Of a stretch of DNA of 64,000 bases, positions 12,501 to 23,301 are shown in pieces; position 1 is the first letter of the stretch; every line of letters starts with the position of its first letter. The DNA is from Paragonimus westermani. Its lineage: Eukaryota; Platyhelminthes; Trematoda; Plagiorchiida; Troglotrematidae. The notes under the pieces are model-generated. The model ran no database searches, was not told where the DNA came from, and worked only from the letters and a program-made list of their open reading frames with translations. The position numbers were made by a program, and so were the translations under genes. The DNA lies in the NCBI GenBank assembly GCA_008508345.1, contig QNGE01000142.1, positions 1 through 64,000 on the forward strand. Reading direction: 5' to 3'.

Positions 12501-14812
12501 GAATAAAATTCGATTATAGTTTTTTGTTCGGAACTGGATTATATCAATTTCTATCAAAAGGTTGGACGTCGTTTTGCACGGATTTTCTATGTATATAATT
12601 ATGGCAACAGTTGAACTACGTGAATCTAGCGAGTTTCATAAGAAAATGTTTGCAAATTCTTAAACTGAAACAATTTATTGGATGAAAATTATGTGGAGGA
12701 TTTGAAATAGCACAATTTATCACTAAAAGCAATGCACTTCTAAGAAGCAGATCACGTACACAGCAATTCAGCAAATTCACCGATTGTAGGCATTTTTGTA
12801 GAGCTTTTGGAGATTTAAGACCTTTGTAATTGTCGACGATTGTCTAAATGATCGGTTACAGTAGTTTTAAAAGCATAACCCGATATGTACGACAGGTGCT
12901 TCAGTTCATCAACTGTGGTGCTTTCATATACGTTGTTTCCAAGCCGAAGTAATGTATTTGCTACATAGTACCACCATCCTTTATTTCTATTAACTTACCA
13001 CAACCTTCATCTGCTTAAAAGCACTATTTTCTTACGCTAGTTAAAAACGAAGAACCGTTCCACGATAAACTGTTATCTACTATCCGGGTCACTGTACACG
13101 TAAAAATTGATTATCAAAGGCTATTGTGACATTTGTTTCCGCCCTAAAGGTGATTCGTTGTCGGTCTGATTGACGGAAATTTCAACGTTGTTTGTATTTC
13201 TAATTTGAAGCTTGTCGTTCATCACAACTAGCAATTGCGATAACTTGCTTCACTAATAATCTAACCGCAACTCACAAGCTTCGTTACGGAATTGGTTTTA
13301 TTACGCTTGAAAGCGTATGCATTAATTATGCTACAATGATAACAATTTGACTAACTACGTTGAGCATTATGTTTAAGAGAGAATAGTGATTCATTTGTTT
13401 AAGTCAAATACCCATGGGGGCTTCATATAAAGTTTTGATGGATACAATTTAACTTGCAATACAAGCATTTGCTTCCGTAACTTTAATTTTGTTTACAATA
13501 GATATATTCCCGTCGAAGGTACCGATAGTACAGTGGGTGGAATGATTCTCCGGAGTGGCACTTTTCATTACAAGAGGCCAGCTGTTGCAGAGCACTCTTC
13601 GTTGAGTTCAAAACTTTGTTTTTAGAGACCGATAATGGATACATGTTACAATAAAAAGATTGTGAAGGAGGTTACAATATTTTGAGCTTGGATCATTAGT
13701 GCAGTTACGATCTGATTTTCATCGAACCATCATCGTGTGCACCTAACACCACCCTTAGATTGCTATACGTTCTGACTACTTAAAAGTTGTGTGTATAGTT
13801 GTTGGTTTGTTAATTATGTCTCGGATGTGACTCTTGAAAACTATCGTTACGCTGGTAGTCGTATTGAGAATATCCTACAATTAAATGAAGAAAATATTTC
13901 TTTATAAAGGTCCTTTAAGATCTTATAAGGCAATCTTGTCTTTTGGTTGCTAGACACGGAAGATTGAGAGAATTGTGGCAAATTTTACAGTTGACGAACA
14001 ATTCTACGTGGACAGTAATTTGTGGATGTCATCAGTCCAGAAGTGACTGAATATGAGGCGAATAGTGACAAAAGATTTCGATGGATGGTGCCAAAGCTAA
14101 TACACTGCATGGCTTAGTATCAACTATGGGTGTTTGATTTAGAAACCTGGTTATTTGTGAGAGATTCTAGGCACAATATGGCTGACTTTCATAAGAATGC
14201 CGTTCATCGTAAGGGCGGAATTTAGGTCTGGATTAGATGGATGGCACAAAAAAGCCGGATATTGTGATTTTAAAACGTAACTTTGAGAAACAGCAACCTT
14301 CACTGGAAAGAGATTGAACAGTTATATAGCTTTTTCAACGAAATATGCCTTTTGTTTGGTACACCACAGTTGGTGCTTCGATTCACAGCTGTTTGAGAAA
14401 TAACCGACTCAACAACAAGGAGAGTTAACTATTTGAAATTTATTCAGTACGTAAGTTATTGGGTATGAAGACCAGGCAAAATCTGAACTCACTCCGCAGA
14501 ATCCACTTTGATTGTTTGGTGGCATCAGTTAAATGGGAAAGCAGAAAATTTCAATTATTTTCAAGTATTAGTGCTTGCGGGTTGTTTGTGTATTCCCGGG
14601 AACATTCGGGTTTTAAAATCAACATGTTGACCTACAGTTCACTGTGTTCACAGTGAGAATGCACGCACAGACACAACCGAAGGCCTGAACACAATTTTTA
14701 GCAATTTTCCTTGTTTGTTTGGAGGGTAGCTCCATGCCTGCGTTTTCTTCATGTTAGGGTTCGTCGGCGGTGTGTAGGTATGTCAGTAATGAATTTGAAC
14801 CTTGGTTACGCT
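9544..14812. other. Gene-free stretch, AT-rich
   Basis: Only short, unsupported open frames occur, on both strands. The frames near 9780-9970 are open on both strands and cannot be assigned to either. No repeat with a copy elsewhere in the window was noticed. Confidence 0.45.
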
Positions 14813-15060
14813 GCTACTGGTCCACTGATCTTAAGCCCTACACAGTTGAATTTTCATGTGCAAACGTTTATTCACAACCATCGATGTATGACGCTTTGTC
14901 AGCCTGATTGTCATGTAAACTTTAGATGATGATCCCACGTCTATGACATATTTTTAAACTGCAATTAATTGCAAGTAATCAAAAGTTTTGAATTCAGTAA
15001 TTCCATTCTCCCCAGAAATTAACACTGCTGTTGCTCGATAACAGTCACAATTTAAAAACA
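14813..15060 (+). repeat. First copy of an exact 248-bp direct duplication
   Basis: The segment begins GCTACTGGTCCACTG and ends AATTTAAAAACA. It recurs without a single difference at 15062-15309. The copies are separated by one unknown base. Nothing in the segment looks like a gene or a mobile element. Exact identity beside an N points to two contig ends that overlap and were placed end to end. See the matching finding. Confidence 0.95.
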
Positions 15061-15061
15061 N
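15061..15061. other. Assembly gap (single N)
   Basis: This is the one ambiguous base in the window. It lies exactly between the two identical 248-bp copies, so it probably marks a scaffold join and not a base-calling problem. Confidence 0.95.
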
Positions 15062-15309
15062 GCTACTGGTCCACTGATCTTAAGCCCTACACAGTTGAAT
15101 TTTCATGTGCAAACGTTTATTCACAACCATCGATGTATGACGCTTTGTCAGCCTGATTGTCATGTAAACTTTAGATGATGATCCCACGTCTATGACATAT
15201 TTTTAAACTGCAATTAATTGCAAGTAATCAAAAGTTTTGAATTCAGTAATTCCATTCTCCCCAGAAATTAACACTGCTGTTGCTCGATAACAGTCACAAT
15301 TTAAAAACA
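15062..15309 (+). repeat. Second copy of the exact 248-bp direct duplication
   Basis: Identical to 14813-15060. After it the sequence continues with CCATAAAGATCGC, while before the first copy it reads GTTACGCT. Each copy is therefore the end of a different contig. Confidence 0.95.
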
Positions 15310-16168
15310 CCATAAAGATCGCATAAGGGAGGACGATACAGACGTAAGCAGGCGTAAAATACACGGTAACCCTTGACCGTCATCGACATAAACAAACTGT
15401 AAAATCGTCTACTGACGCTGCGCTACACCTGCGTATCAAATGGAAACGCCTTCTAGTGTTGATCGGATATGAGGACTTATTCCGAGCAGTGAATATTCGT
15501 TGATTACGGACTACTTGGGTCAACTGAATGCATCTCTTGAAGTACAAAAATGCGATTGCCAATAAACACCCAACTGTACACATTACAATTAAGCGGTTCT
15601 AAAGTGTCGAACATCATCTGTCTACGTGTGTTAACATGCGGCCCTAGATGAGTTCATTTTTACGAAGTGGCACAGCAGGCTATAAGTATATTCTCGCGCT
15701 TACTAAATTCTTTGTTTAACACAATGAGGGGATAACATTGAAGAGGTCCTTGTGAGTACGACTCTAAATTATGTACCCGTCAAAATTAATGTACAGACGA
15801 TGCGTTATGATGACTCCAGTCAACCGCTCAGTGATCGCGACTTTCACAAATGTTGATTTGTTGAGTTCAATTTTGATTTCATTGAAACGCACTGGCAACA
15901 TAGTATTACTGATGATCGGGTATGAATTGTGACATACACGTTTCCTGATGTATATGGAAGAACTTTTAGACTTCTAGAAACCTGAGTTGTTATCGGTGTT
16001 GTTTTCCTGAAATATGTAGTTCCACTTTAAATTGTTTGTTTACTTTCTGATGAAGGCAACATTTGACATGTTCGACAAATTGTTTAAGTCAGTCATCACA
16101 GTCTGTTACAGTCAGTAAATCAAGAAATTAAAAAATCTCAGTCATTGTTTTCATCAATCTGATATAAT
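15310..16168. other. Gene-free stretch downstream of the minus-strand 16-17 kb gene
   Basis: It contains one short minus-strand open frame (about 15380-15583, 67 codons) without splice sites or other support. Otherwise it would be the 3' flank of the gene that ends near 16170. Confidence 0.45.
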
Positions 16169-16174
16169 TTTATT
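16169..16174 (-). promoter_or_regulatory. Poly(A) signal AATAAA, minus strand
   Basis: TTTATT on the plus strand reads AATAAA on the minus strand. It lies about 68 bases after the stop codon of the 252-codon frame at 16242-17000. This is a normal position for the signal of a short 3' UTR and supports that frame being a real terminal exon. Confidence 0.5.
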
Positions 16175-16241
16175 GTACATATCACATGAGGGGTACAGAA
16201 AGTCTGTTGAATCTGGGTCAGTATGCATTTGTTGTAGAGGT

Positions 16242-17002
16242 CTATACCGTAAAGTTTATTACAGTCTCTGTTTTTTGACCGTATGGTCTACAATGATAGA
16301 TTGGCAGATTGCTCGTTTCCGGCAGAGTTAAAAGATATGCAAATGGACGCTGAAACCTTTGGCAAGAATAATATAATGCATTGTTTGCTGTCAGCTTGTT
16401 GTTAATTACATCTGAGGTACTATTGTCTGTGTGATGACTATGACTGTGATTGATGTAAACATAGTGATTTGAAGTTTTTGTCTGCATCGGTTTGTGAGAT
16501 TGAGTTTTCCACTCGATGTAATTTGGGCATTCATCTATTGAACGAATATTTCCAATTGTTGGTTTTAGAGAGCGTTTAGAGCACGCGTTTTGAGATGCGC
16601 TGGAAAACATGTATTTTGGCACAGTTCCTATCCCAGTACGGCATGGTTGAATCACCGAGTCCGTGTGCGTTTCCGAACAACGGAACACATCTTCGTTGGA
16701 AGCGGTTGATTCATAGTCTCTCCGCTTAGACTGACTTTCACCTTCGTAGTCTTGTTGGCTTCTGGAAGATTGTTCACTTGTGATACAACACCTTTTTTGT
16801 TGGACTGGATGGTGTTTTGAATGACACATTGCGCACAAGACGCCACAAATCCCAATAAGTGTTAGTAAACCCAACAGGAAAGGGATCAACAGAAATCGAT
16901 AACGTGTCCATTCACTTTGGGAGACAGTGTTTGTGTCTATGTGTTTGGGCGTTTCATAGTATTTGTTCGTCGTGGACGTCAGACTCGTAATCGCATTCAT
17001 GC
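16242..17002 (-). CDS. Terminal exon of a probable single-pass membrane protein, unrecognised
   Basis: This is by far the longest open frame in the window: 252 codons from the ATG at 17000 to the TAG at 16244-16242, far more than chance allows at this composition. Residues 1-34 are polar and rich in Ser and Thr. Residues about 36-58 form one hydrophobic helix (FLLIPFLLGLLTLIGICG). It is followed by Cys, His and basic residues and a Ser/Thr/Tyr-rich tail of about 190 residues ending INFTV. The basic residues just after the helix suggest the C-terminal tail is cytoplasmic. On the minus strand the exon is preceded directly by the acceptor TATTTCAG, two bases before the ATG, so the ATG may be internal to a longer protein. 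In that case the missing N-terminal, extracellular part lies in exons at higher coordinates. No enzyme or receptor motif is visible. Confidence 0.6.
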
Positions 17003-17056
17003 CTGAAATAGTTAAATTTTGAGAATATCAAATCAACCGTTAATTTAAATACTTAC
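17003..17056 (-). other. Probable 54-nt intron next to the 252-codon exon
   Basis: On the minus strand the sequence reads AACC then GTAAGTAT at 17056 and ends CTATTTCAG at 17003. The donor is close to consensus and the acceptor has a fair pyrimidine tract. Very short introns of this kind are common in flatworm genes. Upstream, in the frame of the 252-codon exon, there are about ten open codons back to a TAA. So the upstream piece is either 5' UTR or a very small exon of about 33 bases, with an acceptor ending TTCATAAG. Confidence 0.5.
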
Positions 17057-19981
17057 GGTTTACGCAGCAAATTTTTTCAGAATTTCCTTATGAAGGTTTG
17101 CATTCACGAAAAATTTTGTTGACATGATTCCAAGCCATGGCTTATTCTCAGCCGTGAAGAAACCCACCGAACAGTAACGGAAACGTCATTTTAAGAACTT
17201 CTAACGTTCCTCACGCAAAGAGCACAAGCATTTCCAGCTACACGAAAACACTGTCGAGGTGTAAGTGATAACAAATGACAGCGTCATATTTGAAATGTCA
17301 ACACTATATCGTACAATGGTTAGTATGTCGAAAATAATGTTTGCAATATAAATACAGAAGTCATCTTCACACATTTACCGCACCACGGTTTTTTGGTTTT
17401 CAACATATTGGTCTGGATTACACCGGTCTTCAACTAGGTTTGGGTAACGGATTACCTTGGGGTTTTTGACAACCTTGTTTAACTGTTGCCAAACGTCTAT
17501 TGTACACTTCGCTTGGTGTAAACTGACGAAGACCGTGAAACGAGGCGGATTTCGATGCTCAGGCCGCAGAGCTAATATATTCATATTAGCAAGTATATCA
17601 CAACAGCAACTGGCATTGCTTTGTCTTGTGCAGTTCGATGTGAGAAAGAGTGGGGGTGGGCGCTATCTGCTAGCTGTAATTTCCGCACATGCATTTTGTT
17701 TAAGTGACTACTGATGAGTTCTACCCACTCACTAACCAACCAAATTTCACCTGAAGATGCTCACGGAATCTGCTTGAGCGGATCTCTTTCCCATAGCACG
17801 GTAAGTAATCAGACAAAAAGAGGAATATTCAGTGCAGAAGGACTTGAACTCCCATGTACAGCTTTACACGTCGATCACAGCACTAGTATTGTGAGAAGCT
17901 TGGCAAGTCTGGATTGATTAAATGAGCATCAAGTCTGCCTGCCTTACGTCACTTTGGTGGAGAACTTTGGTGTTGTTATCAAGGAAGCTGACCAGCTAGC
18001 AGTCCGTGCGTTGACAAGTTCAACATCGTGTTGCAGCGTAATAGATTTTTCCGCCCCCGCTGAATCACACATCATTAAGTCCAGACAGGCGCACTCTTCC
18101 ATCTCACCCTCCTTGCTAGACTGTTGACTAATCTAACACAATCCCGTATTCAACTTGTTCGCCAAGCTCTAGTCAAGAATAAAAGGAAATGTCTTACTTG
18201 ACAAAAATCTGGTGGACTAAAGGACATGTAAAACGGGTGAAAATAGGGTCTTCAGAATGTAATTTGATTACAGCTACCACGAAATAAACAACACCACAAA
18301 CAAGTTGTTCTTTTTCTGTTCTAAGAAAAACAATTTAAACAGAGCTTATGCAATAGAAAAATAGGTTGCGAGCTCACGACAGGCGCCTTGTTGAATTTAC
18401 TCCACAGCCAGATACTCACTCTTACCAGCATTTGGTCCACTGTTGTCCAACAGCAGACTAAGAATAATGAGTTGCTCCTTAGTTCAACTGTTATGGACAT
18501 AATGTCCTGAAGTCAACAAGGTAGTCTGCGATAGGTAACGTTAGTGTTCAAATGTGTATACAGATTAACATCTGACTCAGTAAAACTTTTCAGAATGGAA
18601 GTGGAATCCGGAAAGATAAGGCTAATGTGTTTATGCTGCATAAAACTTGCAGGATTAATTTGGAGATTTTTGCAACTAACGAGGAGGCGGCGTCAGACCC
18701 AGCTAACTACTTTCCTGTAAAAGGCGTATGAACTAAATAAAGTGAGAGTAAGCCTATTATTATGGGGAGCCTCATCCGCACAGTCGCTGCTCAGTTGTCT
18801 ACTATGGAGTTACTGCACTTCTAAGAAATGCTTACAGTAATTTTGCGAGAGCACTTGTGGTGATTTCAAGCAAGACTGTTTTAGATCAAGCAGATAAACT
18901 GTGATGTATTTAACTTTTACTTATCTACTGTGACTTCCTTTATCACAGAGTAAAATCCTTTTGACACAAGAGGGTTATCTTCACTGGTTATTTGGCTAAC
19001 ATGGCAAAAGTCACACCTGACGAACAGACAGAAGCTAGGAGAACATCCTACCAGCAGGAAGAATGTGAGTGCATAGTTTAACTCTTTCTTCCTAGACTCA
19101 CGGTTCGCCCAATTTCACGAGATCATCAGGCGATGCACGGCATGTACCTGTAATTCTTGTTTCTCAAAGGTGACCGCTATTAGTAATTTCAGTCCAAAAC
19201 TAGTTGTGCAGACATTTATTCGTGAGCCTCAATTCCTGGCGAAGTCTCTGCGTGGAACACTAGTGTTATTTTTCTCCAATGATCAGATACATTTCCTGTA
19301 ACTTGTAGTTGGTTTTAAATACGATCCCCTAGTTGATCTCATCAGCGTGGTAAGAAACCACTTCCCTCACTGTCTTTATTTTGACTGGTAGCAAGAATAA
19401 ACTCATTTGGTATATACTACCGGCACCTGTCAGTTCCATGACAATAACATTGGGTAAGTAAGCATTCTTTTATGCACTGAACTGTGGTTCATAATGTTTG
19501 ATTCATGTAAATTTTGCGAATTTCAACGGTTTTGGGTTTCCATCACCTGACAGAATATTGAGCAATCCCATTTTGTTCGAAATTAGTTGCAAATGTAATC
19601 CCTTTTATCCTGTTCTCTTGACGTCTTGGTGAAATTTGTGACGTCAGTCTAAATTTTAGTGAACTACATTCACCACAGTGTTAGCTTCATTTTCGTGACA
19701 TTGATATTTTACTGTTAGGGTGTATTTGTATCGTACTGTGTTGTGTTCAAATTGAGCAATCATAATGCTAGGTTGATAGATTTCAAAATTCCATAGCGGA
19801 ATATTACACAAACTCTGGATCCCCATATAGATAGTATTTGTACAACGGCGGAAAAGTTTGCAAAAGCATACAAAAACGCTTGTAATCTTAGTAAGATCGT
19901 TCATTTGTCCTTCATAAATCTAACGTCTACTTTAAATGTTAGTGTAACTTTTCAACTGTTTCACCGCATTGAACATGAGAT
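17057..19981. other. Probable intron or intergenic stretch with ambiguous open frames
   Basis: Minus-strand frames are open at about 17375-17660 (about 95 codons, including QAKCTIDVWQQLNKVVKN) and 19656-19904 (82 codons). Either could be an exon of the minus-strand gene, but splice sites at their ends are ambiguous and phases cannot be fixed. A strong donor-like AGCACGGTAAGTAATC lies on the plus strand near 17799, without a supported plus-strand exon. Bases 17706-17721 (ACTACTGATGAGTTCT) match 15 of 16 bases of the SINE-B module ACTACTGATGAGCTCT. Confidence 0.35.
17848..17900 (-). repeat. Possible tRNA-derived remnant, minus strand
   Basis: Read on the minus strand, GGGAGTTCAAGTCCTTCTGC resembles the T-arm and B box of a tRNA. 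No convincing A box is seen upstream on that strand and no second copy was found, so this may be a chance match. Confidence 0.22.
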
Positions 19982-20316
19982 TTAATTGTAAACGTCAGAA
20001 AAAGAGTCAATGATAGAAACATTAACAATATTCCGTATTCGCCTGACATTGTTAAGTGGAATATTAGATAAATGATTTTCAACATAGTTCAGATACTGTT
20101 TCCTGCGCGCTCGGCAGGCTTTAAATGACCGACATAATTCAGTTTCCGCGTGTAAGATGCTTTCCAAGGTAAACCGCCTGAGCTTGGGGAACTTTCGTAC
20201 ATACCAGCAGCTGAATTCAGAATATCTGAATAGCTCTTCAAAACTGACTACGATGACCCAGATAATATTTGTTGTTTCGCGTCTAAGTTTTAAAACATCC
20301 GGCTTTATGGCAATTG
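19982..20316 (-). CDS. Candidate exon of the minus-strand gene, 3' boundary unresolved
   Basis: After an acceptor (TTGATTAAACTTAG) on the minus strand, 110 codons are open, to a TAA at 19984-19982. The start phase (two bases first) fits the end phase of the exon at 22181-22261. Recognisable stretches are ETTNIIWVIVVSFEELFRY and KQYLNYVENHLSNIPLNN. The composition is mixed, with several Cys and Trp, and no family is recognised. No good donor is visible before the stop; the best options are weak (GTTTAC or GTTAAT), so the true 3' end is unknown. A frame of this length is expected a few times by chance in the window. Confidence 0.32.
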
Positions 20317-20379
20317 CTAAGTTTAATCAAGTGACACATGATCCGCGAAAGTGAATTCTGGTTGAAAAGTGTTCTAATC

Positions 20380-21090
20380 TGTCAAAACCGGGGAGTAGTT
20401 ACACGTGAGAACTGGTTGACCTACGCTCGGCAAGACAAGCGCTTCACTACGCAGTCAGTCTAGGTAATATAGTAGTAGGCCGGAACGGTCTCCTGTTGAT
20501 GCTAAATGAGTCATTGGACGACCTACTTTCAAACCGACAACAACGTGACAAAGCGACTACGTCAACTACGTTCTATGGGTTACGAGCGCGTAAAGAGATA
20601 ATGGAATAATCGTTAGTGAAACCCCGTATAACGGAACGACAGTCAAACAAACAAAGGACTACAAAGTATGCACGACTAGTTCGTAATTTCTAAGCCAACT
20701 CAACTACCCGAAACCAAGGCATGAACACAAAGAAAAGACTGGCCTCCGGACAGAGCTCCTTTATCACTCAAATCGAAGACAACACACTCACAAGCCAAAT
20801 CATAGTTAAAGTGTTTGTGACCAATCCGAAGACCAACACAAAGGTGAACCAAATGTTGAGCCGAAAATTACAGTGATGTGCGTATGCGAAATGTAGGCGT
20901 GTGAGAGTTTAGGCGCGTAGGTGGGGGGCCAGACATTTGGCACGGAGGTTGCAGGGCGAAATGACAAATGACCGTGCCAACTATGAAGGTCACAGGCGCG
21001 GATACTTTGTTGCTCTTTGTTACAATATTTTCGGGGGAACTGGCGACATTTCCGACACCATTTTCTTTCTTTCTCAGGATCAGTTCTCAC
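20380..21090. other. GC-richer island without recognised gene
   Basis: By eye this stretch is clearly richer in G and C and in CpG than its surroundings, and it carries few homopolymers. Overlapping short open frames occur on both strands (20806-21090 minus, 20937-21125 plus), as expected when stops become rarer. No SINE boxes or reverse transcriptase motif were found. It could be a fragment of an unrecognised mobile element or a CpG-rich regulatory region. Confidence 0.3.
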
Positions 21091-21206
21091 CCAAAATACA
21101 AATCAGTGTTGAGTATCAGCAATGAGTTACTTGTCAGCTGATTATTTACACAATAGCAACAGTCGATCTTCATCGATGAGTGCTACTGATTATTCAAACA
21201 TTTGTC

Positions 21207-21220
21207 ATATATATATATAA
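21207..21220. repeat. Short (TA)n microsatellite
   Basis: A run of alternating T and A, about 7 units. Confidence 0.8.
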
Positions 21221-22180
21221 CATTCAGTTACAAGCATATACAAAGTTGCCACGGAATCTGCTGCAGTGTGACGCCTATGACGTACATTCCAGATCGTTCT
21301 TGGAAATGAGTTAACCGAGATAGTTAGTGTGAACTTTAAGTGTGGCTGAAACTTTTTTTGTCATTTCGTGTAAAATGGTGTGATCCCAAAATTATTCAAT
21401 TTTTATAATTATATTCTTATTGATATCACCGGTAGCCATTATTGCTATCACGCGGGTGCTTATGCCCGCACCCGGACTCAAATTTTCCATAAGATTGAAA
21501 CAAGATCTCCTTTTGCACATGTTTGATAGTTAGCGGAAAACGGGGAGTATTTCATGTTACTTTCGACTCTATTTCGAAAGCGATGTTGGAAGCATGTACA
21601 ACAATACATGTATATCATCCGCTCTCGGTCATTACAATCCGGCCTGTCACGTCAGTCAACCTAGATTGATTCGTTAACCTGCAACGAATTCAGATGATTG
21701 TAAATGAAAGAGACCTCATTATTTTCAGTACCTTCACTTCTAGTGATACATGTGATGCATCCGTATCACAAAAAAGGAGCCGTGCTGGTTAGAAAGACTT
21801 GCATCCTACAACGTTCAAATCGATCCGGAAAAAAGAAGAAAGTTTGAAACCTCGAAAGACTTCTTTAGGAACAATCTAGCCAAACTATCTTCTTTTCACT
21901 TTCAAACGGCGCCGGAATAGATAAATGGGTGCAACAAAATGCATTTTATGCTTGACCATTCTTTTTTCTCTCTAATTTTGACTATAGCGTGACCACATCA
22001 ACATTACTACAGAATTTTGATTTAGGAACTTGACGCTAGTAGTGCCTAGCAATATATCCAGAATGTTGGTTGACAGTTATGATAAAATATACTAAGATGA
22101 ACGAGTTCTCAAAGTCAAATCATATACCGTGTGATTGTAAGAGAAAAATTGGGAGTTAGAACTTTTTCATCGAAACATAC

Positions 22181-22261
22181 CGTTTGGTTCTGCACTGTTG
22201 TTTACGTTGGCACTTTGAACAGCTAATCGGAGATTTTTCTTCGAACAAAGTTCCGTTTGAC
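22181..22261 (-). CDS. Probable internal exon, minus strand
   Basis: An 81-base exon lies between the acceptor ATAATTTGCAG and the donor ACG then GTATGTTT. Two bases plus 26 codons plus one base gives phase 1 to phase 1. It follows the exon at 22338-22529 across a 75-nt intron that begins GTGAGT and ends TTTGCAG, a typical compact flatworm-style intron. The junction codon becomes Cys and the joined reading is DRACQTELCSKKNLRLAV. T is rare in first codon positions (3 of 26), unlike the T-rich background, which supports coding. The piece is hydrophilic. The family is not recognised, though xACQTEx strings are common in long coiled-coil cytoskeletal proteins. Confidence 0.48.
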
Positions 22262-22337
22262 CTGCAAATTATAGTTTGACTAGATTGATTCCTTGAGGTG
22301 AAACAGTGCACATACAGAATCCAAAAATTTTACTCAC

Positions 22338-22529
22338 ACGCCCTGTCGTTGAAGGTCGTCATTTTTGTCGGCTGTATTCTTTGTTCTTCGGAAAGCAAAT
22401 TTTCAATCACATGGTTTTGTCTTACGAGATTCTTTTCGTTCTGATGGGTTTGTCTTTCAAGTAATAATCTTCTACCATGTGTAGAACTGTTTGCACATTT
22501 TAGAATTATATTGCGAGCCCCTTGAATTG
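22338..22529 (-). CDS. Probable internal exon, minus strand, polar and charged
   Basis: A 192-base exon lies between a strong acceptor (TTTTGTCCAAACCTTCAG) and a good donor (GGCGT then GTGAGT). Two bases plus 63 codons plus one base gives phase 1 to phase 1. T starts only about 7 of 63 codons and purines start about two thirds, a clear coding-type bias. The protein piece begins IQGARNIILKCANSS and continues with a charged, helix-prone stretch (RRLLLERQTHQNEKNLVRQN). No membrane segment is seen. It joins in phase to 22181-22261 downstream and to 23098-23301 upstream. With those it forms the most self-consistent exon chain in the window. Function is unknown. Confidence 0.5.
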
Positions 22530-22930
22530 CTGAAGGTTTGGACAAAAGTCTTAACTGTCACACTGAACGAAGCATGGTTTTTCGTTGAGATACAGCAGTA
22601 GTTCGCAAGTTCCCCGACTGCAGGGGACTTTCAGCTATACTGCAGAAAAAACACTTGCTGCTTTGTTGAACACGGATGAATCTAAACGATTTGTACACAG
22701 AATTCAAACTGTGCGTAATACGATGAGCATCAATACTGTTAGCATAGGTTTAAGGTATGCAATGTACAAAAAAGACTAACGTATGTTCACAACAATAATA
22801 ACGGTCAAGTTTCATTTCAGGTACGTTTCCAGAATCGGATATTAAAGTTTAGATACTACTCTAAGTCACCTCGAAATTCTCATAGAAAATTGTGTTAATA
22901 TCATATTATTCAAGTCGACCTTGCTGTCCG

Positions 22931-22964
22931 GCAGAGTAGCAGAGTAGGAGAGCAGCAGAGTAGC
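22931..22964. repeat. Short degenerate tandem repeat (GCAGAGTA-like)
   Basis: About four imperfect units of 8-10 bases (GCAGAGTA, GCAGAGTA, GGAGAGCA, GCAGAGTA) lie in a row between the exons at 22.5 and 23.1 kb. It is too short to be a true minisatellite. Confidence 0.6.
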
Positions 22965-23097
22965 TGATGTATGTGGCAACAAAAATATGGAAAAGATTTT
23001 CTTGAAGATCTACCAGAAATATTTGTGGGGATCAGTAAATAACTTACATTACTCCGTCAACTATATAACAGTTCGTGCATTCTGTCCAAGGTGTTAC

Positions 23098-23301
23098 CTA
23101 CACAATCTCCCATTCCATGTGCGTACGCTCTTGTTTTCGTTGGGAACTTGAACAAACTACACAGAGCTGCAGATGTTTTAGGATACATGATTCTTGGTGG
23201 TAGTTTGACACCATGGCCATTTTTTGTATACTTCACAGGTGAGCTGACATTTTCCAGTTCACTTAATGAATTTGCACAATGGATCATGGTTTCAATGTTT
23301 A
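23098..23301 (-). CDS. Candidate internal exon, minus strand
   Basis: A 204-base exon lies between the acceptor GTGTTAATTCACAG and the donor GTGTAG then GTAACACC. Two bases plus 67 codons plus one base gives phase 1 to phase 1, matching the next exon at 22338-22529. Purines start 43 of 67 codons. The piece reads NIETMIHCANSLSELENV and later GVKLPPRIMYPKTSAAL, with four Cys in all. I recognise no family. The plus strand also has open frames here, so the call rests mainly on splice sites, phase and purine bias. Confidence 0.38.
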
